Below, piece after piece: positions 1 to 5,977 of a stretch of 8,431 nucleotides of DNA. Below the pieces are notes generated by a model. That model worked only from the letters and a program-made list of their open reading frames with translations. It searched no databases and was not told the origin of the DNA. Made by a program: the position numbers and the translations under genes. Source of the DNA: Methanoregulaceae archaeon (GTDB lineage: Archaea; Halobacteriota; Methanomicrobia; Methanomicrobiales; Methanospirillaceae); the NCBI GenBank assembly GCA_028679275.1, contig JAJRBV010000121.1:1-8431 (forward strand), in the 5' to 3' direction. Position 1 is the stretch's first letter. The number at the start of each line of letters is the position of its first letter.

Positions 1-4
1 ATTT

Positions 5-1189
5 ATGCGGCTGATTGTCTTTGATCCCTTTCGTGGCGCTGCGGGTGATATGATCACCGGTGCCCTCCTGCATATCGGGGCTGACCGGGAGTCCACGATT
101 TCTGCCATGACCTCTGTTGTAGGCGAGCCTGGTATTTCACTCGTTGAGCGTCTGGGAATCAGGAGTGTACTGGTAAAGACCCATGCCACACCTGTCCGGA
201 GGACATTTCACGAAGTAATCAGCCGGGTGCAGAATGCACGTGCGCCGGATACTGCGATCGCCATGGCAGTCAGGGTTTTTCAGAGGATAGAACAGGCTGA
301 GAAGGAGATCCATGGACATACCGATCATTTTCATGAAGTGGGGGCAGATGATGCTGTTGCAGAAGTGGTGGGGGCCTGCACGGCATTCCTCTCCCTTCAT
401 GCTGACGGTTGTGTCGTTCTCCCTATAATGCTCGGAGGAGGAGACATCTCCGGTTCCCATGGGAAATACCCGGTACCTGCACCGGCGACACTTTCAATCT
501 TGAGGGAATCGGGTCTCCCGGTCCGGTTCGGAACCCGGGAAGACGGGGAGCTCTGTACACCGACAGGAGCTGCCCTGCTCTCTGAATTTTCTTCCGGGCA
601 TTCCATCGGGAATATGAACTGGTCAGTTGCCTCGTCAGGGTACGGCGCCGGTACAAAAAATCCCCCCCATGTCCCGAACGTGCTCCGTGCGATGATTGTT
701 GAGTGTACTCATAATGCCGAACAGGACGATGTGGACATACTCGAGACGAATGTCGATGATGTCAGCGCCGAGATCCTTGCCTATACCTTTTCACGGTTGA
801 TGGACGAGGGGGCACTGGATGTCAGTGCTTTTCCCTGCACCATGAAGAAGGGAAGACCCGGGCACCTGGTCCGCGTTGTCGCTGTTTCCGGCGAAGGCAA
901 ACGACTTGCAGCAGTGATGGCCGAAGAACTTGGAACCCTCGGTATCCGATCTGTTCCTGCGGTCCACCGGTTTACCGCGGAGCGTTCAATAAGGGAGATT
1001 CCGGTAACAATACAGGGTGAACAACGGAAAATCCGGGTAAAATGCGGTATACTGGATGGGAGAATCATCTCCTTAAAGGCGGAGTATGAGGATGTCAGCA
1101 CCCTTGCCCGGGAACTCAGGATACCGGCACGAACCGTGGCACGGATAACCGAATCCCAGGCATGGTCCCAAATCGGGAAGTCGAAATGA
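5..1189 (+). CDS. larC: LarC family nickel insertion protein (nickel pincer cofactor biosynthesis)
   Basis: The 394-residue product matches the LarC family along its length. LarC is known as a CTP-dependent cyclometallase that inserts nickel into the pincer cofactor of lactate racemase LarA. Visible conserved blocks are an N-terminal FDPFRGAAGDM (residues 6-16), HFHEVGADDA (108-117), the GGG at 144-146 followed by SHG and PVPAPAT (151-162), ELCTPTGAALL (182-192), LETNVDDVSAE (246-256) and MKKGRPG (280-286). The start at ATG 5 fits the usual family N-terminus (MR, hydrophobic residues, FD); only four upstream bases are visible, so its promoter cannot be judged. It is one uninterrupted frame, unlike the frameshifted larC1/larC2 of Lactobacillus plantarum. 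The stop overlaps the radB start by ATGA, which suggests translational coupling. No larA, larB or larE is visible, so the true substrate in this organism is unknown. The family call is firm; the exact role is inferred. Confidence 0.9.
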   Translation: MRLIVFDPFRGAAGDMITGALLHIGADRESTISAMTSVVGEPGISLVERLGIRSVLVKTHATPVRRTFHEVISRVQNARAPDTAIAMAVRVFQRIEQAEKEIHGHTDHFHEVGADDAVAEVVGACTAFLSLHADGCVVLPIMLGGGDISGSHGKYPVPAPATLSILRESGLPVRFGTREDGELCTPTGAALLSEFSSGHSIGNMNWSVASSGYGAGTKNPPHVPNVLRAMIVECTHNAEQDDVDILETNVDDVSAEILAYTFSRLMDEGALDVSAFPCTMKKGRPGHLVRVVAVSGEGKRLAAVMAEELGTLGIRSVPAVHRFTAERSIREIPVTIQGEQRKIRVKCGILDGRIISLKAEYEDVSTLARELRIPARTVARITESQAWSQIGKSK

Positions 1190-1869
1190 CCCCTGAAAAA
1201 CTGAGCACGGGGGAGCTTGCATTCGACAATCTTCTCGGGGGCGGGCTGGAGCCCCGGGTGATTACCCAGATTTATGGAGGGCCTGCCAGCGGCAAGAGTG
1301 TACTCTGTGTCATAGCTTCAGTCTCCTGCCTGAAATCCGGGCAGGGTGTCATTTTTATTGATACCGAAGGGTTCTCGATCGAAAGGTTCCGCCAGGTTGC
1401 CGGGAAGGATGCCGAACGGCTCGCCGAAAACCTCTATCTTTATGAGCCCCATGACTTTGACCAGCAGGCCATTATGATTACAGCAATAGACAGGGTCCTC
1501 TCGCGTGGGGGGATAGGACTTATCGTGGTGGACTCTGCGACCGGGCTTTACAGGACCACTCTGGAAAGGGGTCTCGAAGCAATGCAGAAGCTGTCAAAGC
1601 AGATGGTGAAACTTCTCGGATATGCAAAAAAATACAGTATCCCGATCCTTATCACAAACCAGGTCTACGTCGACGTCCAGAAAAACGTCTTTGTTGGTCT
1701 GGGTGGCACTGCCCTTGCACACATCTCAAAGGCTGTCGTCAGGATTGACCAGGTGAACGGGCACAGGAAGGCTACCCTCGAGAAGCACCGGTCCCTTGCT
1801 TCCGGGAAAAGGTTCGAGTTTGATATCGTGGAATCAGGGATATCCGTAAGGAAAAGTGATACAGAATGA
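1186..1869 (+). CDS. radB: DNA repair and recombination protein RadB
   Basis: The 227-residue product is a RecA/RadA-like ATPase core without the N-terminal helix-hairpin-helix domain of RadA, which is the hallmark of archaeal RadB. It opens with the typical KLSTGELAFDNLLGGGLE (residues 5-22). The Walker A motif is GGPASGKS (31-38), an IDTEG block lies at 58-62, Walker B is LIVVDS with Asp116, and ITNQ (156-159) corresponds to the end of the core before loop L2. RadB binds ATP and DNA and modulates RadA-mediated recombination, but has little strand exchange activity itself. I chose ATG 1186 because it gives an ATGA overlap with larC and the usual N-terminus; an in-frame ATG at 1162 would add eight residues that look unlike the family. 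No strong Shine-Dalgarno site precedes either start, so coupling to larC translation is likely. The gene also overlaps the next one by ATGA. Confidence 0.9.
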   Translation: MTPEKLSTGELAFDNLLGGGLEPRVITQIYGGPASGKSVLCVIASVSCLKSGQGVIFIDTEGFSIERFRQVAGKDAERLAENLYLYEPHDFDQQAIMITAIDRVLSRGGIGLIVVDSATGLYRTTLERGLEAMQKLSKQMVKLLGYAKKYSIPILITNQVYVDVQKNVFVGLGGTALAHISKAVVRIDQVNGHRKATLEKHRSLASGKRFEFDIVESGISVRKSDTE

Positions 1870-2423
1870 AAAAAAAGCAAAAGCAGATCGTGTGGGAGGG
1901 GGGGATCGTGATATGCGTTATCCTCCTTCTCCTGTCCCTCATCATTGCCGGTTGTGCGTCGATCAGCCGCCCTGTGGACACCAGTGACCAATGGCAGACC
2001 GCCCTTCTGACCGATGTCCGTTCCGGCAAGACGTTCAGCATTGCCGATCTAAAGGGTCAGCCCGTTCTGATCCAGACGTTCACCATCACATGCCCGGTCT
2101 GCATGCAGCAGCAGGCCGAGATTTCAAAACTCCATGCGACCGGAGAGGTCGGGTTTGTGATGGTCGGACTTGATATTGACCCGAACAGCGATGCAGCCTC
2201 CCTTCATGCATATACAAAAAGCAACGACTATTACGGGCTGTACGCAAGTTCACCCCCTGAGCTGACCAGGTCGCTTGCAAGCCAGTTCGGGATGCTGGTC
2301 CTCTCCCCGGCTCAGGCCCCCCTTATCCTTGTCTGCCCTGATGGCAGCGCAGTCATCCTCAGGCCTGGTGTTAAGACTTCGGGCGAGTTGCAACAGGTCC
2401 TTACCAAAGGCTGTCCGGAATGA
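1866..2423 (+). CDS. membrane-anchored thioredoxin-like (TlpA/ResA-type) protein
   Basis: The 185-residue product has a basic start (KKKQK), one hydrophobic segment at about residues 12-29 and a lipobox-like IIAGC ending at Cys30, so it is probably a lipoprotein or signal-anchored protein facing the outside. The rest is a thioredoxin fold: a CPVC redox motif at 76-79 after a QTFTIT strand, a VMVGLDID strand (98-105), and a likely cis-proline at Pro152 in QAPLILV, followed by a PDG turn. Two further cysteines, 157 and 183, lie near the C-terminus. Such proteins exchange disulfides on extracytoplasmic targets and are usually reduced by CcdA/DsbD membrane proteins; a CcdA-like gene follows at once with an ATGA overlap, which supports this pairing. 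The start is fixed by the ATGA overlap with radB and by the signal sequence; a weak GTGAT Shine-Dalgarno match ends five bases upstream. The physiological substrate cannot be told from the sequence. Confidence 0.85.
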   Translation: MKKKQKQIVWEGGIVICVILLLLSLIIAGCASISRPVDTSDQWQTALLTDVRSGKTFSIADLKGQPVLIQTFTITCPVCMQQQAEISKLHATGEVGFVMVGLDIDPNSDAASLHAYTKSNDYYGLYASSPPELTRSLASQFGMLVLSPAQAPLILVCPDGSAVILRPGVKTSGELQQVLTKGCPE

Positions 2424-3106
2424 CCCTGTCCGATCTGACAGTATCATTTATTGCCGGGCTCCTCTCCCCTCTCGGGGCAGCATGCATCCTGCCCCTTTAT
2501 CCAGGCTACCTCTCATTTCTTTCATCGCAGGGCGGGGAGGTTCGTACCCCTCATGCACGCATCCTCCTGGGGATAACGGCTGCATCCGGGATACTGGCCG
2601 CTATGCTCGGATTCGGTCTGATTGTCGGCGTAATTTTCACAGTGCCGATGGGGGGGGTCCTCTCGGTGGCTTCCCTGGTTGCATACGGAATCCTCGGTGT
2701 TATAGGAATTCTGCTCCTGCTGGGTGCCTGGCCGGGCCTCCCCGTCCGGGTGCCTGACGTACTGAAGGGAAGATCCCCTTTTACCGGGGCATTTATTTTT
2801 GGTCTTTTCTTCGGGGTCCTTATACTGCCCTGCAATGCAGGACCTGTCACGGTATTGCTTGCCCTCAGCACCAGTGCCGCTGATCTCGCCGCTAACCTGG
2901 AAAATTTCCTGGTTTACGGTGCAGGCATGGCTATTCCCCTGATCGCTCTTTCTGCACTATCTGCCACCGAGGGATCCCGGATCACCAAAACGCTTGCTGA
3001 ACAAAAAAGATTGATCAATATTGTAACGGGACTGTTGATGATCGGTGTTGCGGCCTACTATCTTCTCGTTGTTTTCGATATACAGGATATGGTATTCCCT
3101 CCCTGA
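2420..3106 (+). CDS. ccdA: CcdA/DsbD-type transmembrane thiol-disulfide transporter
   Basis: The 228-residue product is highly hydrophobic, with about six membrane segments (approximately residues 8-34, 48-75, 79-103, 121-150, 162-182 and 199-220), the CcdA size and topology. The first helix carries AACILPLYPGYL with Cys22 and the fourth carries ILPCNAGPV with Cys138. These are the two membrane cysteines that pass electrons from cytoplasmic thioredoxin to an external partner. In bacterial CcdA the first cysteine directly follows an SP pair; here SP (16-17) is separated from Cys22 by four residues, a variant I associate with archaeal members. The start overlaps the thioredoxin-like gene by ATGA, so the two are probably made together as donor and acceptor. 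The gene ends 27 bases before the convergent dapF stop, with no T-tract that would mark a clear terminator. A role in cytochrome c maturation is possible but is not shown by the neighbours. Confidence 0.87.
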   Translation: MTLSDLTVSFIAGLLSPLGAACILPLYPGYLSFLSSQGGEVRTPHARILLGITAASGILAAMLGFGLIVGVIFTVPMGGVLSVASLVAYGILGVIGILLLLGAWPGLPVRVPDVLKGRSPFTGAFIFGLFFGVLILPCNAGPVTVLLALSTSAADLAANLENFLVYGAGMAIPLIALSALSATEGSRITKTLAEQKRLINIVTGLLMIGVAAYYLLVVFDIQDMVFPP

Positions 3107-3133
3107 TCCCTCACTTCCCGCCGAATCCAGCTA

Positions 3134-3952
3134 TCAGAACGTAATAAATCCCTTAAAGACCGTCTCGGCGGGACCTTCCATCAGGGTCTTTTCTCCGAGC
3201 GTAATCGTCAGAGGTCCGCCCCGTGTCTCCACCCGGACTTTTGTTCCTGTATAACCCAGGTGATGAGCAACGGCAGCTGCGGCAGTCGCTCCGGTGCCGC
3301 ATGAGTATGTCTCATCCTCTACTCCGCGTTCAAAAGTCCGTATACTGAGAAGATCTTCACTTTCCCGCAGCACGATGTTGACGTTTGCTCCCTCCGGAAA
3401 AGTCTCATGATGACGGATGACCGGTCCAAGTTCTGTAAGGGGAAACGAGTCCGTGTCATCAACAAAAATCACGGCATGGGGAACACCGGTGTTGACCGCA
3501 AACACCTGGTAGCCCCGGATTGTCTCCTTATACTCCCCCTCGCCGCTTGCCGGGATATCAGTCCGGCTGAACCGCGGATCCGGCATCACGATGGTTGCCA
3601 TAAAGGTATCATCCACATACCCCATCTCTACCCCGATTATCCCTGCCGGGGTTTCAACCGTACAGGTCTTCTCCACATACCCGGCATCATACGCATGCTT
3701 CACAAAACAGCGGATTCCGTTGCCACACATCGGGGCTTCGCTCTCGTCAGGCTGGAAAAGGCGCATCCTGAGGTCAGCAGAACCGGACCGGGAGAGGTAC
3801 AGGACCCCGTCTGCCCCGATACCGAACCTCCGGTCACAGTACAACAGGGCAAACCGGGCTTTCATCTCATCGGGAATCTGGATTTTTTCGAATTCGTCAA
3901 TCAGGATAAAATCATTGCCGTTGCCATGCAGTTTCTCAAACGTAATTTCCAT
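3134..3952 (-). CDS. dapF: diaminopimelate epimerase
   Basis: The 272-residue product interconverts LL- and meso-diaminopimelate, the penultimate step of lysine synthesis by the DAP pathway, in the cytoplasm. The family marks are all present: FEKLHGNGNDF at the N-terminus, RRFGIGADG (41-49), the first catalytic cysteine Cys76 in MCGNGIRC, NTGVPHAV (154-161), ANVN (189-192), ERGVEDET (208-215) and the second catalytic cysteine Cys218 in SCGTGATA. Length is typical. The start (CAT at 3950-3952 on the plus strand) gives the usual N-terminus and has GGAG 11 bases upstream (plus-strand 3964-3967). It lies downstream of the ribose-1,5-bisphosphate isomerase gene on the same strand after a 118-base gap with its own promoter-like element, so it may be transcribed alone. 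Methanogens generally pair DapF with the aminotransferase DapL, which is not seen in this window. Confidence 0.96.
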   Translation of the reverse strand: MEITFEKLHGNGNDFILIDEFEKIQIPDEMKARFALLYCDRRFGIGADGVLYLSRSGSADLRMRLFQPDESEAPMCGNGIRCFVKHAYDAGYVEKTCTVETPAGIIGVEMGYVDDTFMATIVMPDPRFSRTDIPASGEGEYKETIRGYQVFAVNTGVPHAVIFVDDTDSFPLTELGPVIRHHETFPEGANVNIVLRESEDLLSIRTFERGVEDETYSCGTGATAAAAVAHHLGYTGTKVRVETRGGPLTITLGEKTLMEGPAETVFKGFITF

Positions 3953-3963
3953 CGTAAATCATA

Positions 3964-3967
3964 CTCC
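3964..3967 (-). promoter_or_regulatory. Shine-Dalgarno site of dapF
   Basis: On the minus strand this reads GGAG, 11 bases before the dapF ATG, and supports the chosen start. Spacing is slightly long. Confidence 0.5.
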
Positions 3968-4000
3968 GGTCAGCTTTCAAGATTTCTTCCTTCAGGGGAC

Positions 4001-4013
4001 ATTATTTTTTTCG
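4001..4013 (-). promoter_or_regulatory. candidate BRE/TATA element of dapF
   Basis: On the minus strand the sequence reads CGAAAAAAATAAT, which resembles an archaeal purine-rich BRE followed by an AT-rich TATA box. Transcription starting about 25 bases downstream would leave a leader of roughly 30 bases that contains the GGAG site. The box departs from the TTTATATA ideal, and a second A-rich stretch lies upstream at about 4028-4039, so the call is tentative. Confidence 0.4.
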
Positions 4014-4044
4014 CAACAACCAGGATAATGATTTTTTTCAGACG

Positions 4045-4070
4045 TTCCCGGCATTGCAGCGATCCGGGAA
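4045..4070. repeat. perfect inverted repeat just after the isomerase stop codon
   Basis: TTCCCGG (4045-4051) and CCGGGAA (4064-4070) form a perfect 7-bp stem with a 12-base loop, directly abutting the isomerase stop codon (plus-strand 4071-4073). In the minus-strand transcript the stem is followed by A-rich rather than U-rich sequence, so it is not a standard intrinsic terminator. It could be a 3' end-stabilising or processing hairpin. Confidence 0.5.
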
Positions 4071-5024
4071 TCATGGGATTTTCCCTGCCCGGACCTGGAA
4101 ATCCCCGATTTCCCATCCCAGGTAATCACGGATGATGATATAGGCCATCTGGGGGGGGATTGCTCCCTCCTCGGTCATGATAAGATCCACATATTCAGGA
4201 GGGGTCACATCGAAAACCGGGTTTCTTGCAGTGACATTCGGGAGGGTTTTCCCTATCGTTTCAGGGAGTATCTCTGTTCCGTCCCGCTCCTCGATCTCGA
4301 TGAACTCGCCAAGTATTGTTCTTGGTGCGAACTTATAGGTCTCTGCAGCCACGAGAAACCTGGTCCGTGCTTCGTGTGCTGCCAGGGCAATCTGGGATGT
4401 CCCGATCTTGTTTACCACGGCACCGTTCACCGAAACAGCGTCTGCCCCGACAACCACCCTGTCGATTTCCTTCATGAAATAACGAACCGCCGAGTCGACG
4501 ATATAACTGGTTGAGATTCCGGCATCGTTGAGCACCCTGATTGTCAGAAGCCCCTGGTTCCCCGGCCGCACTTCCGTTGCAAACACTGAGAAACTGACTC
4601 CGTTCCGGTGAGCCTGCAGGAGACATGCAAGGGCGGCTTCAGAATTGCAGTGGGTGAGGACCACATCCCCCTCCCTGATATGCCGTGCTCCGACTTCACC
4701 GATACGACGGACCGCATTTTCCGAAGCAGTTATGAATGACTGGCACGCAGTCGAGAACCGCTCCTGTGCCGATGGAACTGAGGTAAATTCCGTGGAGAGC
4801 GAACGCATCACCAGGTGAACGGCATTCGGGAGGGACACCGCGGTTGGCCTGGTGGAGATAAGGAGGTCTGCAACCCTGGACATCTCCTTCCGGTATTCTG
4901 CAATGTCCCGGGAAGGAAACGCTGCAGAATGGGCCTCAAGTGCGGCGACTGCTGCCCGTGCAATCCTCCCGGCTCCCCGTATCTCCATTGTCTTTATTTT
5001 CTCTGCGGTGCCAGTTACCAGCAT
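4071..5024 (-). CDS. ribose-1,5-bisphosphate isomerase (e2b2-type)
   Basis: The 317-residue product belongs to the eIF2B-like isomerase superfamily and matches the archaeal ribose-1,5-bisphosphate isomerase branch. That enzyme converts ribose 1,5-bisphosphate to ribulose 1,5-bisphosphate, between AMP phosphorylase and form III RuBisCO. Visible blocks are MEIRGAGRIARAA (13-25), RPTAVSLPNAV (59-69), THCNSEAAL with Cys126, TEVRPGNQG (150-158), VVVGADAVSVNGAVVNKIGT with Asp195, AAETYKF, and PVFDVTPPEYVD near the C-terminus. Cys126 and Asp195 correspond to the catalytic Cys133 and Asp202 of the Thermococcus kodakarensis enzyme, with identical 69-residue spacing. The start at plus-strand 5022-5024 agrees with the family's length; no clear Shine-Dalgarno site precedes it, so it may be leaderless. 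An internal Met13 is less likely because the AEKIK helix before it is conserved. RuBisCO and deoA genes are not in the window. Confidence 0.92.
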   Translation of the reverse strand: MLVTGTAEKIKTMEIRGAGRIARAAVAALEAHSAAFPSRDIAEYRKEMSRVADLLISTRPTAVSLPNAVHLVMRSLSTEFTSVPSAQERFSTACQSFITASENAVRRIGEVGARHIREGDVVLTHCNSEAALACLLQAHRNGVSFSVFATEVRPGNQGLLTIRVLNDAGISTSYIVDSAVRYFMKEIDRVVVGADAVSVNGAVVNKIGTSQIALAAHEARTRFLVAAETYKFAPRTILGEFIEIEERDGTEILPETIGKTLPNVTARNPVFDVTPPEYVDLIMTEEGAIPPQMAYIIIRDYLGWEIGDFQVRAGKIP

Positions 5025-5028
5025 AGGC

Positions 5029-5042
5029 TGTACTGTAGTACA
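5029..5042. promoter_or_regulatory. perfect palindrome in the divergent intergenic region (candidate operator)
   Basis: TGTACT, a two-base GT spacer and AGTACA form a perfect 6+6 inverted repeat. It sits in the 60-base gap between the divergent starts of the isomerase (5024, minus) and the HAD gene (5085, plus), four bases from the isomerase start codon. Such a placement suits a regulator that controls one or both genes. I do not recognise the motif as a known archaeal operator, and I see no convincing TATA box inside the gap. Confidence 0.4.
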
Positions 5043-5084
5043 TGCCAGCAGAGTCCAAAGAACTTTGCGGGATTCCGGGCATCA

Positions 5085-5897
5085 ATGTCGATTGCAGTGG
5101 TATTTGACAGCGCTGGGACACTTCTCCATACATATCGGGTGGCAAAGGATGTGGAACGGCAGGAGTTGCTTCCCGGCATTGAGACCGTAACACTCACATT
5201 CAGCTCCCCGGAACGGGTCCTCGTGGTTATCCATGTTCATTCACGTGAGATTATGGCAACGGACCCTGCCACCTTTCTTGCAGCATACCTTGTATCCAAC
5301 CGTGCCGGGTTTGGCATCAGCTGCACAAGGAAGATTACAACCGCCGAAGATATTGGTGATGTTCTCTACCATGATTCCCATGCCACGATTGGAGATCTCC
5401 AGGACTGCATAAGGAACGTCTGGTCTGTCTGTCACCGTGAAGCAGTGGTTACCCTGAATTCGGGGGTTATCCTGAACATGGCCCGAAAAACCATCGAGTT
5501 CACCGTGACCACGGGAGGCAGGCCTTTTGACGGGGCAAAAGAGGCCATCAGGGAGCTGCATCAGATCGGCATCCCCACCTTTATCGCATCTGGTGACCGG
5601 GTCGCAAAGCTTGAGAAGATGGCAGATTACCTAGGGATTCCCAGGGACCGGGTATACGGAGTTGCCACTCCCACGGTAAAAGCACAGATTGTGGCTGACC
5701 TCCAGGGGGAATACGACAAGGTGGTGATGGTCGGAGATGGAATCAACGACCTCTGCGCCATGCAGAAGGCCAACCTCGCCATACTCACAGAGGAACAACC
5801 GGGGGATAAGCCTGGTGAACTGTATCAGGCTGCCCATCATGTGGTGAAAAACGTGCGTGAAGTGGTCGAAATTGTCAAATTGCTGGTAAAAGAATGA
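5085..5897 (+). CDS. soluble P-type-ATPase-like HAD superfamily protein
   Basis: The 270-residue product has HAD motifs in the P-type ATPase arrangement but no membrane segments. Motif I is VVFDSAGTLL with the presumed nucleophile Asp8, motif II is ASGDR with Ser169, motif III is TPTVKAQ with Lys199, and motif IV is VGDGINDL with Asp218 and Asp222. A cap-like region of about 140 residues separates motifs I and II. The residue two after the nucleophile is Ala10, whereas HAD phosphatases usually carry Asp and P-type ATPases Thr there; phosphonatases also carry Ala. A simple phosphatase call is therefore unsafe. I chose ATG 5085 because it places motif I at the N-terminus as usual; the frame stays open upstream to 4815, but that stretch overlaps the isomerase gene on the other strand. 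No clear Shine-Dalgarno site is visible. The substrate is unknown. The gene lies 80 bases before atwA on the same strand, but atwA has its own promoter. Confidence 0.8.
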   Translation: MSIAVVFDSAGTLLHTYRVAKDVERQELLPGIETVTLTFSSPERVLVVIHVHSREIMATDPATFLAAYLVSNRAGFGISCTRKITTAEDIGDVLYHDSHATIGDLQDCIRNVWSVCHREAVVTLNSGVILNMARKTIEFTVTTGGRPFDGAKEAIRELHQIGIPTFIASGDRVAKLEKMADYLGIPRDRVYGVATPTVKAQIVADLQGEYDKVVMVGDGINDLCAMQKANLAILTEEQPGDKPGELYQAAHHVVKNVREVVEIVKLLVKE

Positions 5898-5914
5898 TCA
5901 TCCCCGGGATGTTC

Positions 5915-5922
5915 TTATATAA
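5915..5922 (+). promoter_or_regulatory. archaeal TATA box upstream of atwA
   Basis: TTATATAA lies 18 bases after the HAD stop codon and 56 bases before the atwA start. It is close to the methanogen TATA consensus; transcription would start about 25 bases downstream, near 5942-5948, leaving a leader of roughly 30-35 bases. It probably drives atwA and the overlapping marker 3 gene. Confidence 0.7.
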
Positions 5923-5942
5923 AGAGTAATATGCCACAAGTT

Positions 5943-5959
5943 CTACATTAACTACATTA
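5943..5959 (+). repeat. tandem CTACATTA repeat at the predicted atwA transcription start
   Basis: CTACATTA occurs at 5943-5950 and again at 5952-5959, a nine-base period. It falls at or just after the predicted transcription start of atwA, where a repressor or leader-binding protein could act. A chance repeat is possible. Confidence 0.4.
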
Positions 5960-5967
5960 GGTTATGA

Positions 5968-5976
5968 GAGGAGAGG
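5968..5976 (+). promoter_or_regulatory. strong Shine-Dalgarno site of atwA
   Basis: GAGGAGAGG ends one base before the atwA ATG; the AGGAG core at 5969-5973 has four bases of spacing. It is the strongest ribosome binding site in the window and fixes the start at 5978. Confidence 0.75.
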
Positions 5977-5977
5977 A

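Noticed and set aside
1162..1185. Earlier radB start at ATG 1162
   Set aside because: It adds eight residues before the conserved RadB N-terminus and loses the ATGA overlap seen at the other junctions of the unit. It cannot be fully excluded.
2275..2757. Plus-strand open frame across the thioredoxin/ccdA junction
   Set aside because: It is an alternative frame of two well-supported genes, rich in Arg, Ser, Pro and Gly, with no family resemblance.
3107..3133. Bidirectional terminator between ccdA and dapF
   Set aside because: The 27-base convergent gap has no T-tract and no evident stem, so a terminator cannot be supported.
3407..4135. Long plus-strand open frame over dapF and the gap upstream of it
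   Set aside because: It is antisense to the strongly conserved dapF, and its translation has no recognisable domain and unusual composition.
4815..5084. Upstream extension of the HAD gene to an ATG at 4815 (360 residues)
   Set aside because: The added 90 residues lie antisense over the isomerase N-terminus, are rich in Cys, Gly and Pro with no fold, and would push motif I far from the N-terminus. ATG 5085 fits the family.
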